This document shows, piece by piece, positions 53,613 to 61,764 of a DNA stretch of 64,000 bases. Every line of letters starts with the position of its first letter. Within the stretch, counting starts at the first letter, position 1. Under the pieces are notes generated by a model. That model ran no database searches and was not told the origin of the DNA. It saw only the letters and a list, made by a program, of their open reading frames with translations. Both the position numbers and the translations under genes were made by a program. The DNA comes from Streptomyces sp. SID8374 (GTDB lineage Bacteria; Actinomycetota; Actinomycetes; Streptomycetales; Streptomycetaceae). The stretch is from assembly GCF_009865135.1 (NCBI RefSeq), contig NZ_WWGH01000002.1, forward strand, positions 868,001 to 932,000. Direction: 5' to 3'.

Positions 53613-54707
53613 TCAGGTCGACCAGACCACCCTGCCGTTGTGCACGATGACCACCTTGGCGTCGGGGCGCAGGACCAGTTGGGCGCCGCCGAAGTCGTGG
53701 GTCTTGGAGGCCCAGATCGGGCGGTCGTCGCCGTTGTGGATGACCAGGTTGCCGTCGGGCTGGAAGATCGCCCGGTGGTTCTGGCCGAAGGTCATCGCGG
53801 CCCAGATGGGCTTGTTCTGCTCGTTGTAGACGACGAGGTTGCCGTCCTGCTGCATGGTCATGCGGATGCGGTTGGTGGCCCAGGACTGGCCCACCCCGAT
53901 GGAGCTGGTCGCGGAGACCGTCTGGGTGCCCCAGTTCGGCTGCGGGGCCGCCTTGGGCTTGGCCTTCGGCTTCGGTGAGGCCTTCGGCTTCTCGGCGGGG
54001 GCGCTCGTCCTGGGCTCGGGCGCGGGTGCCACGGGCACCGGGGCGGCCTTCGGAGGGGTGATCTTCTTCTGCTCGGTCGGGGACGGTGTGGGCTTCACCG
54101 CCACGTAGTCGTCCAGGGCGGCCGGGGCCGACTCCGGGTTGAGGACCGTGTCGGCGCTGCCTGCGACCGGTGCTGTGCCGGTGTTACGGGGCTCCTCGTC
54201 GTTCGCACTGCCCATCAGGAGCACGGGGATCGCGACCAGGGCGGCGCCCACGAACACGGCTCCCGCCAGGACCGGCGTGCGGGGGCGGCCCTTGTCGGCC
54301 GCCGTGATCGTCTTGGTGGCCGGCTTCTCGGCGACGGCCGTTGCCAGCGCGATGCCCTCCGTGCGGCCTTCGGGTGCTTCTTCGGCTGTCTTCGCCGTGG
54401 ACGTGGACGAGGGCTCCGACGTGGGCTCGGACTGAGCGGCGGCCGTCGGAGGGGCCTCGGTGTCGGGCGTGGCTTCTGCCGACGTCTGGGGTTCCTTGGG
54501 GCCCGCTGTGGCTTCTGTCGAGGCCGGGGGGCCCTGGGCGCCGGCCTTCTCGGTCTCGGCCGCAGTCCGGGGCTTCTCCGTCCCGGCCGTCGCGGCGGCC
54601 GTCGGAGGCGCCTCGGCCGGGTCGGCGGGCTGCGACGGCGTGGGGCCGGGCTTCTCGGCGGCGGCTGCCGCGGAGTTGGTGCCGGGGGCGGGGGGCTCGG
54701 GGGGCAT
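53613..54707 (-). CDS. Membrane-anchored protein with extracytoplasmic B-type (mannose-binding) lectin domain
   Basis: 364 residues. About 130 N-terminal residues are Ala/Pro/Glu/Thr-rich and lack a signal peptide. One membrane helix AGAVFVGAALVAIPVLLMG follows, then a Pro/Lys linker. The C-terminal bulb-lectin domain has repeated DGNLVVYN and DGNLVIHN motifs plus a third degenerate copy (DAKVVIVHN). The architecture (acidic cytoplasmic tail, one helix, outside lectin) is shared with the ricin-domain protein at 55655. ATG 54707 has GAGGAG seven bases upstream. Next to ESX genes, so perhaps an envelope-anchoring accessory. Confidence 0.8.
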   Translation of the reverse strand: MPPEPPAPGTNSAAAAAEKPGPTPSQPADPAEAPPTAAATAGTEKPRTAAETEKAGAQGPPASTEATAGPKEPQTSAEATPDTEAPPTAAAQSEPTSEPSSTSTAKTAEEAPEGRTEGIALATAVAEKPATKTITAADKGRPRTPVLAGAVFVGAALVAIPVLLMGSANDEEPRNTGTAPVAGSADTVLNPESAPAALDDYVAVKPTPSPTEQKKITPPKAAPVPVAPAPEPRTSAPAEKPKASPKPKAKPKAAPQPNWGTQTVSATSSIGVGQSWATNRIRMTMQQDGNLVVYNEQNKPIWAAMTFGQNHRAIFQPDGNLVIHNGDDRPIWASKTHDFGGAQLVLRPDAKVVIVHNGRVVWST

Positions 54708-54992
54708 GCGCTGACTCCTCCTCGGGGGCGTGCCCAACGTAGCCCGTCGGGCGAGCGGGGGAGACGCCTCACCTGGATACGCCTCCGTCGCTTTGTCATC
54801 CCACGCCTCACTGGTCCCGGAAAGTCCCTCGCTCGGGCAGTGAACGGGCACGTCGACGGCAGATACGGGCACCTCGCCGATCCCCGTGAAGAGGGCTCGT
54901 ATGACATCCTGTTGGCTTCCCGATCTGATCGCTGCCGACGGTGGGCCTAGGCCGTCCGGCATTCACAAACTCGTACGGAGCCAAGAGTTCAG

Positions 54993-55658
54993 GTGGAGAT
55001 ACCGCTCGGAGAGCGGCAACAGGATGGGCAGAGCGTCCCGTTGGCCCTTCCGGATGCCTCCCTGGTGCCGGAAGCCGTGAAGGACGCTGCCCGTCGTGCG
55101 CCGGGCCACTGGATCGGGATCGTCGATCCGGAGTGGACGCAGGCGCGGACGCCGCCGGAGTGGGCCGTGCTGGGGGAGTGGCAGTCGGACGCGAGCGGGG
55201 GCGTGGGCGAGTACCGCGCCAACCCCGCCTACCGTCCCTCGGCCCGCGTCCTCGGCTGGCCCGAGCCCACCGATCCGGTGGACGCGGCCGCCCAGCGCGC
55301 CGCCACCGGGTACGGCACGGTGGACGAGGCGCTGGCCGCACTCGCGGAGGCGGACGTCACCGTCGTACGCGGGCCGGACGGCGGGCCGCTCATGGCCGCG
55401 GGGCGGGACGGGGCGCCGGTGGTGCTCCTGTTCACCTCGCCCACCCACGCATTCATGTCCGCGGCACTTCACCATGACACCGTGTCCGCCAGGGAGCTGG
55501 CCAGGTCGGTGGCGGCCACCGGCGCCCTGTTGTCGGTCAACTCCGGTGCCGCGGCTCCCCTGCTCGTCCCGGCCGACAGCCTTCCCGGCGCTGTGAACGA
55601 AGCCGGTGGCTCCGACTCGACCGACCCCTGGCCCCACACCACAGGGAGGAACCCGTGA
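54993..55658 (+). CDS. Type VII secretion-associated SseB-like protein
   Basis: 221 residues: ALPDASLVPEAVKDAARRAPGHWIGIVDPEW, GEWQSDASGGVGEYRANPAYRPS, then an SseB-like domain DEALAALAEADVTVVRG and LLFTSPTHAFMSA. Proteins of this type accompany Streptomyces ESX loci; their action is unknown. GTG 54993. Its stop overlaps the next start (GTGA), coupling it to the ricin-domain protein. Confidence 0.7.
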   Translation: MEIPLGERQQDGQSVPLALPDASLVPEAVKDAARRAPGHWIGIVDPEWTQARTPPEWAVLGEWQSDASGGVGEYRANPAYRPSARVLGWPEPTDPVDAAAQRAATGYGTVDEALAALAEADVTVVRGPDGGPLMAAGRDGAPVVLLFTSPTHAFMSAALHHDTVSARELARSVAATGALLSVNSGAAAPLLVPADSLPGAVNEAGGSDSTDPWPHTTGRNP

Positions 55659-57004
55659 CGCGTTCGTCGTCCCAGCAGACCCCCGCCTCCCCGGAGGCTC
55701 GCGCGGAGTCCGGCGCCGAGAGTGAGGGGGCGGCCGCGAACCCTCCTGCGGGCGCTGCCCCCGTCGCTCCCGGCGCGCCGGACGCGGCTGCCGCGCCCGA
55801 CTCCACACCCGTACAGGCGAAGACCGAGACCGTAGCCGGTCAGGCCGCCGAGACCGGGAAGCCCGAGAAGCCCGGGAAGCCCGGGAAGCCCGAGAAGCCC
55901 GGGAAGGCCGAGAAGCCCGAGGAGTCGGGGAAGGCGGAGGAGTCCGAGAAGGCCGGACAGGGCAAGCGCCCGGACCCTCAGGCCGCCGACCCTCAGGCCC
56001 CCGACTCCAAGGCCCTTGCAGCCACCGCCCCCGACACCCAGGCCCGAACCCCGGACACCACCCCCGAAGCCGACCCCGACCCCAGTGCCTCCGCCGCAGC
56101 CCAGAGCCGGCTCCCCGCCCTCGTACGGACCATGTCCGCCACCGCCATCGGCCAGCCGCAGCAGGAGGCCGGTCCCGTGGGCAGGCCCGGCAAGGCCGCG
56201 CTCGCGGGGGCGGCCGTCGTAGGGGCGCTGCTCGTCTCCGTGCCCTTCCTCGTGCTCGCCGGGAACAACGACGACGGGCCCAAGCAGACCAACGCCGCCG
56301 CGGCCGGGACCGTCCTCGACGGGAGCGGGCCCGAGGCGCCGGGTGAGTTCGCCGTCACCGCGCCCGAGACCAGCGCGCCCGCCGAGGACAAGAAGGGCGA
56401 GGCGGAGAAGGACGAGGGGAAGGCGGAGAAGGCCCACAACGCCGTACCGGCCATTCCTCCGGCCGCGCCCTCCGGCGACGGCGGCAAGGAGGCTAAGAAG
56501 GACGACGCCCCCAAGGCACCGCCTAAGAAGGCCGATCCGCCCAAGGCGCAGCCCAAGGCGGAGAGCGGCGGCGCCAAGAACCAGCCCGCCAAGGCCAAGC
56601 CCGCCGTCACCTTCAGCGGGCCCGTCTCCTTCCGCAGCCACCTCTCCGGCCGCTGCATCGACGTACCCGGCCACAACTTCAACGACGGCCAGCCGCTCTT
56701 CATGTGGGACTGCAACGGCGCCGACGCCCAGAAGTGGCGTTACGGCTCCGACGGCACCATCCGGGCCAGGGACAAGTGCCTGGACGTCGCCAACGCGAAC
56801 TTCAACAACGGCACGCGCATCCAGCTCGCCTGGTGCAACGGTTCCGCCGCCCAGCAGTTCGCCCTGAACGGCGCCCACGACCTGGTCAACACCGTCGTCG
56901 GCAAGTGCGTCGACATCCCGAACCACAGCAAGGGCAAGGGGCCGGAAACGTACCTGGTCCTGTTCGACTGCACGGGCAACGACAACCAGAAGTGGAGCAC
57001 CTGA
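55655..57004 (+). CDS. Membrane-anchored protein with C-terminal ricin-type lectin domain
   Basis: 449 residues. The N-terminal cytoplasmic part is low complexity with KPEKPGKPGKPEKPGK repeats (about residues 69-95). One membrane helix LAGAAVVGALLVSVPFLVLAG lies near residue 185. A Lys/Pro/Ala linker leads to a ricin B fold with CIDVPGHNFNDG, CLDVANANFNNG and CVDIPNHSKGKG units and QxW-like ends (AQKW, AQQF, NQKW). It should bind carbohydrate outside the membrane. A 13-bp hairpin (57015-57045) follows. Confidence 0.82.
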   Translation: MTRSSSQQTPASPEARAESGAESEGAAANPPAGAAPVAPGAPDAAAAPDSTPVQAKTETVAGQAAETGKPEKPGKPGKPEKPGKAEKPEESGKAEESEKAGQGKRPDPQAADPQAPDSKALAATAPDTQARTPDTTPEADPDPSASAAAQSRLPALVRTMSATAIGQPQQEAGPVGRPGKAALAGAAVVGALLVSVPFLVLAGNNDDGPKQTNAAAAGTVLDGSGPEAPGEFAVTAPETSAPAEDKKGEAEKDEGKAEKAHNAVPAIPPAAPSGDGGKEAKKDDAPKAPPKKADPPKAQPKAESGGAKNQPAKAKPAVTFSGPVSFRSHLSGRCIDVPGHNFNDGQPLFMWDCNGADAQKWRYGSDGTIRARDKCLDVANANFNNGTRIQLAWCNGSAAQQFALNGAHDLVNTVVGKCVDIPNHSKGKGPETYLVLFDCTGNDNQKWST

Positions 57005-57014
57005 CCCGGAGGTC

Positions 57015-57045
57015 CGGAGGCCGGGAGTCCCGCTCCCGGCCTCCG
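57015..57045. terminator. Hairpin terminator after the ricin-domain gene
   Basis: A perfect 13-bp stem (57015-57027 with 57033-57045) with loop TCCCG begins 11 bases after the stop. The next gene has its own leader. Confidence 0.75.
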
Positions 57046-57152
57046 AGCGCCGCCCCGGGCCAGGCATGATGGCATCGCCGGGGACGCCGAACCGCGTCCT
57101 GGGCGAAGAGGGGCGTCCGGACAGGACGCCGCCGTAGCGAGGAGGTTGGTGC

Positions 57153-60100
57153 GTGTCGCGCCAGGTACTGTCGGTCGGCCCCGGGGACCGCTTTTCGACG
57201 ATCGGCGAGGCGCTCGCCGCCGCCCGCACCGGTGCGCTCATCAGCGTCCGGCCCGGAACGTACGCCGAGAACCTGGTGATCCACACCCGGGTCACCCTCA
57301 CCGCCGCCGAGGGGCGGGGCACGGTGGAGATCCGGCCGCGTTCGGGCAGTGTGATCGCGCTGCGCGCCGACGCCGTCATGGTCTCCGAACTCACCCTGCG
57401 CGGCGGTGACTCCGAGCTGCCCGCCGTGGATGTGCGGCGCGGGCAGGCCGCGTTCGACGGGTGCGAGATCATCGGCGCGGCCTGGACCGCGATGCTGGCC
57501 GGCGGGACCGGTTCCCTCGCGCTGCGGGAGTGCCGGGTGAGCAACCCGCAGGGCGCGGGTGTCGTCGTGACCTCCACCACGCCCACCACCGTGGAGTCCT
57601 GCACCCTGGAACACCTCGGCACCAGCGGCATCGTCCTCGCCGAGCAGGGCGAGGCCCGTATCCGCGACTGCACGGTACGCGGCGCACGGGGCAACGGCCT
57701 CCTGGCCAACGGCGAGACCCGCGGCACCGTCGAGGACTGCGACATCTCCTCCACCGACAAGCCCTCCATCGCCCTGGAGGACAACTCCGCGCTCTCCGTC
57801 GTCCGGACCGTCGTGCACGACACCAGCACCGGCGTCCACCTGAGCACCGGGGGCCGCACCACCCTGGAGGACGTCCGCGTCACCGGCGCCTCCGGCAACG
57901 GCATCGTCCTCGCCGCGGGCACCGACCCCGTACTGCGCCGCTGCCGCGTCTCACGCGCACGCGGCCACGGGCTGTTCGTCACCGACCGGGCGCGCGGCAC
58001 CTTCGAGGACTGCTGGGTCGACGGCGCCCAGGGCGCGGCCCTGCGGGTCGCCGGGGCGTCCTCCCCGGCGCTGACCGGGCTGACCGTCCGCGACTGCGAG
58101 GGGATCGGGCTGCTCCTGGAGGAGGACTCGGCGCCCGAGCTGGACCGCCTGGAGGTGATCGGCTCCTCGCCCGCCGTCGCCCTCCAGGGCGGTGCCAACC
58201 CGCTGCTGCGCCGGGCCCGGCTGGTGGAGCCCGCCGGTGACGGCATCGCGGCCACCAAGGACGCCCGGGGCCGCGTGGAGGACTGCGAGATCGTCCGGCC
58301 CAAGGGCGCCGGTGTACGGGTGGCCTCCGGCTCCACCCTCTATCTGGCGGGCGGTGGGGTCTCCGACACCGCCACCAGCGGGCTGCTCGTGGAGGACGGC
58401 GGCAACGTCACCGTCCGCGACTTCCGCGTCGAGGTCTCCGGCGAGGAGGGCGTGGTCGTCGCCGCCGGCGGTGAACTGACCGCCAACCGCACCACCGTCC
58501 ACGCCCCCAAGGGCCACGGCTTCCTGCTCCGCGAGGGCGCGCTCGCCTCGCTCAGCGGCTGCGAGGCCAACGGCGGTGCCCAGGACGGGTTCCGGGTGGA
58601 GTCCACCGCACCCGTCTCCCTCGTCAACTGCACCGCCCGGGAGAACGAGGGCGGCGGCCTGGTGCAGACCGCGCCCGGCGACCGGCTCGCCGTGGACGGC
58701 CTGAACAGCGTCTCCAACGGCAAGCGGGACGCCTGGGGCAGCGGCAGCGCCGAGAACACCGACCCGGCCGGTTCCGGCGCCGCCGACGCGCCCCCGCCGG
58801 ACCGCGCCGACGGCCCGCTCGGCGCCCTCAACGCGCTGATCGGCCTGGAGAACGTCAAGCAGCAGGTGCGTACGCTGGTCAACCTCACCCAGCTCGCCCA
58901 GCGCCGCGAACAACTCGGCATGCCCGCACCGCCGATGAGCAGGCACCTGATCTTCGCGGGCCCGCCCGGCACCGGTAAGACCACCGTCGCCCGCCTCTAC
59001 GGGGCGATCCTGGCCGAGCTGGGTTCGCTGCGCAGCGGCCACCTGGTCGAGGTCTCCCGCGCCGACCTGGTCGCCCAGGTCGTCGGCGGTACGGCGATCA
59101 AGACCTCCGAGACCTTCCAGCGGGCCCTCGGCGGCGTCCTGTTCATCGACGAGGCGTACACGCTCACCGCCGACAGCGGCAGCGGCGGCGCCGACTTCGG
59201 CCGTGAGGCCGTGGACACGCTGCTCAAGCTCATGGAGGACCACCGCGACGACGTGGTCGTCGTCGCGGCCGGGTACTCCCGGGAGATGGAGTCCTTCCTC
59301 AGCTCCAACCCGGGTCTGGCGTCCAGGTTTTCCCGGACCGTCGAGTTCGAGAACTACGCCGTGGACGACCTGGTGGCGATCATGGAGAGCATGTGCGCCC
59401 AGCACCAGTACGAGCTGGGGGAGGGGACGGCCCAGGCGCTCGCCGCCCACTTCGCGGCCATGGACCGGGACGCCGGATTCGGCAACGGCCGTGCCGCGCG
59501 CGGCGTGTTCGAGGAGATGGTCGACCGGCAGGCGATCCGGCTCTCCTCCCAGGCCCAGGTCAGCGAGCACGATCTGCGGCTGCTGCTCCCCGATGACGTC
59601 TCCGCCACCGCCGCCGCCTCGGCCGCCGAGACCGCCGCACCGGCCGACGACCCGCTCACCCGCCTCGGCGACATGATCGGCCTCGCGGAGGTGAAGCGGG
59701 AGGTCGCCGACCTGGTCAACCTCATCACCACCGCCCGCCACCGCGCCGCCGCCGGGCTGCCCGTCCCCTCGCTCAGCAACCACCTGGTCTTCACCGGCCC
59801 GCCCGGCACCGGCAAGACCACCGTCGCCCGCCTCTACGGCGAGGTGCTCACCCAGCTCGGCGTACTGGAACGCGGCCAGCTGGTCGAGGCGGCCCGCGCC
59901 GATCTCGTCGGCCGGTACATCGGCCACACCGCCCAGTTGACCCGCGAGGTCTTCGAAAGGGCCCGTGGCGGCGTGCTCTTCATCGACGAGGCGTACACCC
60001 TCACCCCGCGCGGCGGCGGCGCCGACTTCGGCCAGGAGGCCGTGGACACCCTGCTGAAGCTGATGGAGGACCACCGCGACGAGGTCGTCGTCATCGTGGC

Positions 60101-60464
60101 CGGATACACCGACGAGATGGAACGCTTCCTCGCCTCCAACCCCGGCCTCTCCTCCCGCTTCCCCCGCCGGATCTCCTTCGCCGACTACTCCTCCGAGGAG
60201 CTGGTCACCATCGTCCGCGCCCAGGCCACCGCCATGGGGTACGAATGCGGCCCCGGCACCGGGCCGCTGCTCAAGGAATACTTCGACGCGGTACCCCGCG
60301 ACCGCTCCTTCGGCAACGCCCGCCTGGCCCGCCAGGTCGTCGAGTCGATGGTCACCCGCCAGGCGGGCAGGCTCAGTTCGCTGGCCGCGCCCACCCTGGA
60401 CGACCTGCGCATCCTGCTCCCGGCCGACGTCGCGGCCGCGGCCCCGAAGGTGGTGCCCCAGTGA
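57153..60464 (+). CDS. Beta-helix protein fused to tandem AAA+ ATPases (EccA/CbxX-like)
   Basis: 1103 residues. Residues about 1-520 are a right-handed parallel beta-helix: some twenty short repeats of the form xxxGTVEDCDISS, preceded by GDRFSTIGEALAAARTGALISVRPGTY as in pectate-lyase-like proteins. Residues about 555-810 and 835-1095 are two CbxX/CfqX-type AAA+ domains, each with GPPGTGKTT and VLFIDEAYTL. EccA proteins of mycobacterial ESX systems have a TPR N-domain and one such ATPase, so this is an EccA variant with a different sensor domain and a duplicated motor. GTG start; the stop overlaps the next gene. Confidence 0.85.
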   Translation: MSRQVLSVGPGDRFSTIGEALAAARTGALISVRPGTYAENLVIHTRVTLTAAEGRGTVEIRPRSGSVIALRADAVMVSELTLRGGDSELPAVDVRRGQAAFDGCEIIGAAWTAMLAGGTGSLALRECRVSNPQGAGVVVTSTTPTTVESCTLEHLGTSGIVLAEQGEARIRDCTVRGARGNGLLANGETRGTVEDCDISSTDKPSIALEDNSALSVVRTVVHDTSTGVHLSTGGRTTLEDVRVTGASGNGIVLAAGTDPVLRRCRVSRARGHGLFVTDRARGTFEDCWVDGAQGAALRVAGASSPALTGLTVRDCEGIGLLLEEDSAPELDRLEVIGSSPAVALQGGANPLLRRARLVEPAGDGIAATKDARGRVEDCEIVRPKGAGVRVASGSTLYLAGGGVSDTATSGLLVEDGGNVTVRDFRVEVSGEEGVVVAAGGELTANRTTVHAPKGHGFLLREGALASLSGCEANGGAQDGFRVESTAPVSLVNCTARENEGGGLVQTAPGDRLAVDGLNSVSNGKRDAWGSGSAENTDPAGSGAADAPPPDRADGPLGALNALIGLENVKQQVRTLVNLTQLAQRREQLGMPAPPMSRHLIFAGPPGTGKTTVARLYGAILAELGSLRSGHLVEVSRADLVAQVVGGTAIKTSETFQRALGGVLFIDEAYTLTADSGSGGADFGREAVDTLLKLMEDHRDDVVVVAAGYSREMESFLSSNPGLASRFSRTVEFENYAVDDLVAIMESMCAQHQYELGEGTAQALAAHFAAMDRDAGFGNGRAARGVFEEMVDRQAIRLSSQAQVSEHDLRLLLPDDVSATAAASAAETAAPADDPLTRLGDMIGLAEVKREVADLVNLITTARHRAAAGLPVPSLSNHLVFTGPPGTGKTTVARLYGEVLTQLGVLERGQLVEAARADLVGRYIGHTAQLTREVFERARGGVLFIDEAYTLTPRGGGADFGQEAVDTLLKLMEDHRDEVVVIVAGYTDEMERFLASNPGLSSRFPRRISFADYSSEELVTIVRAQATAMGYECGPGTGPLLKEYFDAVPRDRSFGNARLARQVVESMVTRQAGRLSSLAAPTLDDLRILLPADVAAAAPKVVPQ

Positions 60465-61708
60465 GGCGCACGACCCGCCTGCTGTACGGGGCCTGCCTCG
60501 CCGCCGCCCTGGTGGTGCCCGCGGCCGTGCCCGCCCAGGCCGGGCCCCTCTCCGGTATGCCTGGAGTCCTCCCGGCCGCCGACGGGGCGAAGGGGCAGGA
60601 GCTGCCCGGCATGCCCGCCGCACTCGACCCCCGGGCCGAGGAGGCCGCCTGCACCCCCGCCTCCAAGGAGCGGGCGAAGAAGCAGGACTGGTCGCGGCAG
60701 CGCCTCGACCTGGACCGGCTGCACCGGCACACCACCGGGGCGGGCGTGACCGTCGCGCTGATCTCCACCGGCGTCGACCCCGCGGCCGAAGGGCTCAACG
60801 GGCGCGTCACCGCCGAGGGCGATGCCGCCGACGACTGCGTCGGACAGGGTACGTTCCTGGCCGGGCTGATCGCCGGGACCGGCGGCTCCACCCCGCTCCT
60901 CGCCGGGGTCGCCCCGGACGCCAGGATCCTGGCCCTGCGCGGCACCGACCGGCGCGGGCAGCCGGACCCCGCACTCGTCACGGCGGCGGTACGGGCCGCG
61001 ACCACCGCCAAGGCCGACGTCATCGCGGTCGCGGTGGCCCTCCCGCGCAAGGACACCGCGCTCACCCGGGCCGTCGCCGAGGCCCGCAAGGCCGGGGCGG
61101 TGGTGGTCGCGGCGGCCACCCCGGAGCCCCCGTCGCGGGGCTCGGCCGACGAGATCCCCTCCCGTACCTACTGGCCCGCCGGTGAGCCCGGGGTCCTCGC
61201 GGTCGCCGACATGCTGCCCGCCGGGGCCCGCCCGGACGGTGCGCTGCCCACCCCCGACGTCGACCTGGCCGCCCCGGGCGCCGGAGTGGTCTCCGGCGGG
61301 CCGCGCGGCAAGGGGCACTACCTGGGCGGCGGCGTCGCGGTGGCCACCGCCTACGCGGCCGGGGCGGCGGCGGCCGTCCGCGCCACCCACCCCGACGACG
61401 GGGCCGTCGCGATCACCCGGCGGCTGACCGCCACCGCGTACCCGGCCGACCTCCCCCAGCTGGACGCCTACGCCGCCGTCACCACCGTCCTCGGCGGCCC
61501 GGCCGCGCCCGCCGCCGGTGCCGAGCGGGCCGCCGAACCCGTGGCCGTACGCGACACCTCCGCCACCGAGCGCGCCACCGGCCGGGCCACCCTCTTCGTC
61601 CTCCTCGGGTCGGCCGGCGTCCTCTCCCTGCTCTGGGCCGGTTTCGCCCTCACCCGGGCCCGCGCCCGGGGCTGGCGCCCGGCCGGGGCGGGCCCGACCG
61701 AGGGCTGA
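60461..61708 (+). CDS. Mycosin-like subtilase homologue lacking all catalytic residues (pseudo-MycP)
   Basis: 415 residues. It has a signal peptide (LLYGACLAAALVVPAAVPAQA), an S8-like domain and a C-terminal anchor helix (LFVLLGSAGVLSLLWAGFAL), the full mycosin layout. The three active-site motifs are altered: DTG is STG (Ser102), GHGT is GQGT (Gln129), and GTSxA is GVAVA (Ala293). The oxyanion AGN is ATP. The protein therefore cannot be a serine protease of this class, yet the fold motifs (DCVG, TFLAGLIAG, TAYAAGAAAAVR) are retained. In mycobacteria MycP also stabilises the secretion pore independently of proteolysis, so a structural role is likely. Confidence 0.87.
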   Translation: MRRTTRLLYGACLAAALVVPAAVPAQAGPLSGMPGVLPAADGAKGQELPGMPAALDPRAEEAACTPASKERAKKQDWSRQRLDLDRLHRHTTGAGVTVALISTGVDPAAEGLNGRVTAEGDAADDCVGQGTFLAGLIAGTGGSTPLLAGVAPDARILALRGTDRRGQPDPALVTAAVRAATTAKADVIAVAVALPRKDTALTRAVAEARKAGAVVVAAATPEPPSRGSADEIPSRTYWPAGEPGVLAVADMLPAGARPDGALPTPDVDLAAPGAGVVSGGPRGKGHYLGGGVAVATAYAAGAAAAVRATHPDDGAVAITRRLTATAYPADLPQLDAYAAVTTVLGGPAAPAAGAERAAEPVAVRDTSATERATGRATLFVLLGSAGVLSLLWAGFALTRARARGWRPAGAGPTEG

Positions 61709-61714
61709 ACGCGA

Positions 61715-61745
61715 GAGGCGCCCTCCCGCCGGGGGAGGGCGCCTC
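61715..61745. terminator. Bidirectional hairpin terminator
   Basis: A perfect 13-bp stem (61715-61727 with 61733-61745) has a five-base loop GCCGG, located between the convergent mycosin-like and eccC genes. Confidence 0.85.
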
Positions 61746-61764
61746 GGCTCCGTAACCCTGGCTC

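Noticed and set aside
55860..55950. KPG/KPE repeat tract as a CRISPR or DNA-level repeat
   Set aside because: It is a coding low-complexity repeat inside the ricin-domain protein, with no spacers or cas genes. No CRISPR array was seen anywhere in the window.
57153..58740. Annotating the beta-helix half as a pectate lyase or other polysaccharide lyase
   Set aside because: No signal peptide or lyase catalytic residues were recognised, and it is fused to cytoplasmic AAA+ domains.
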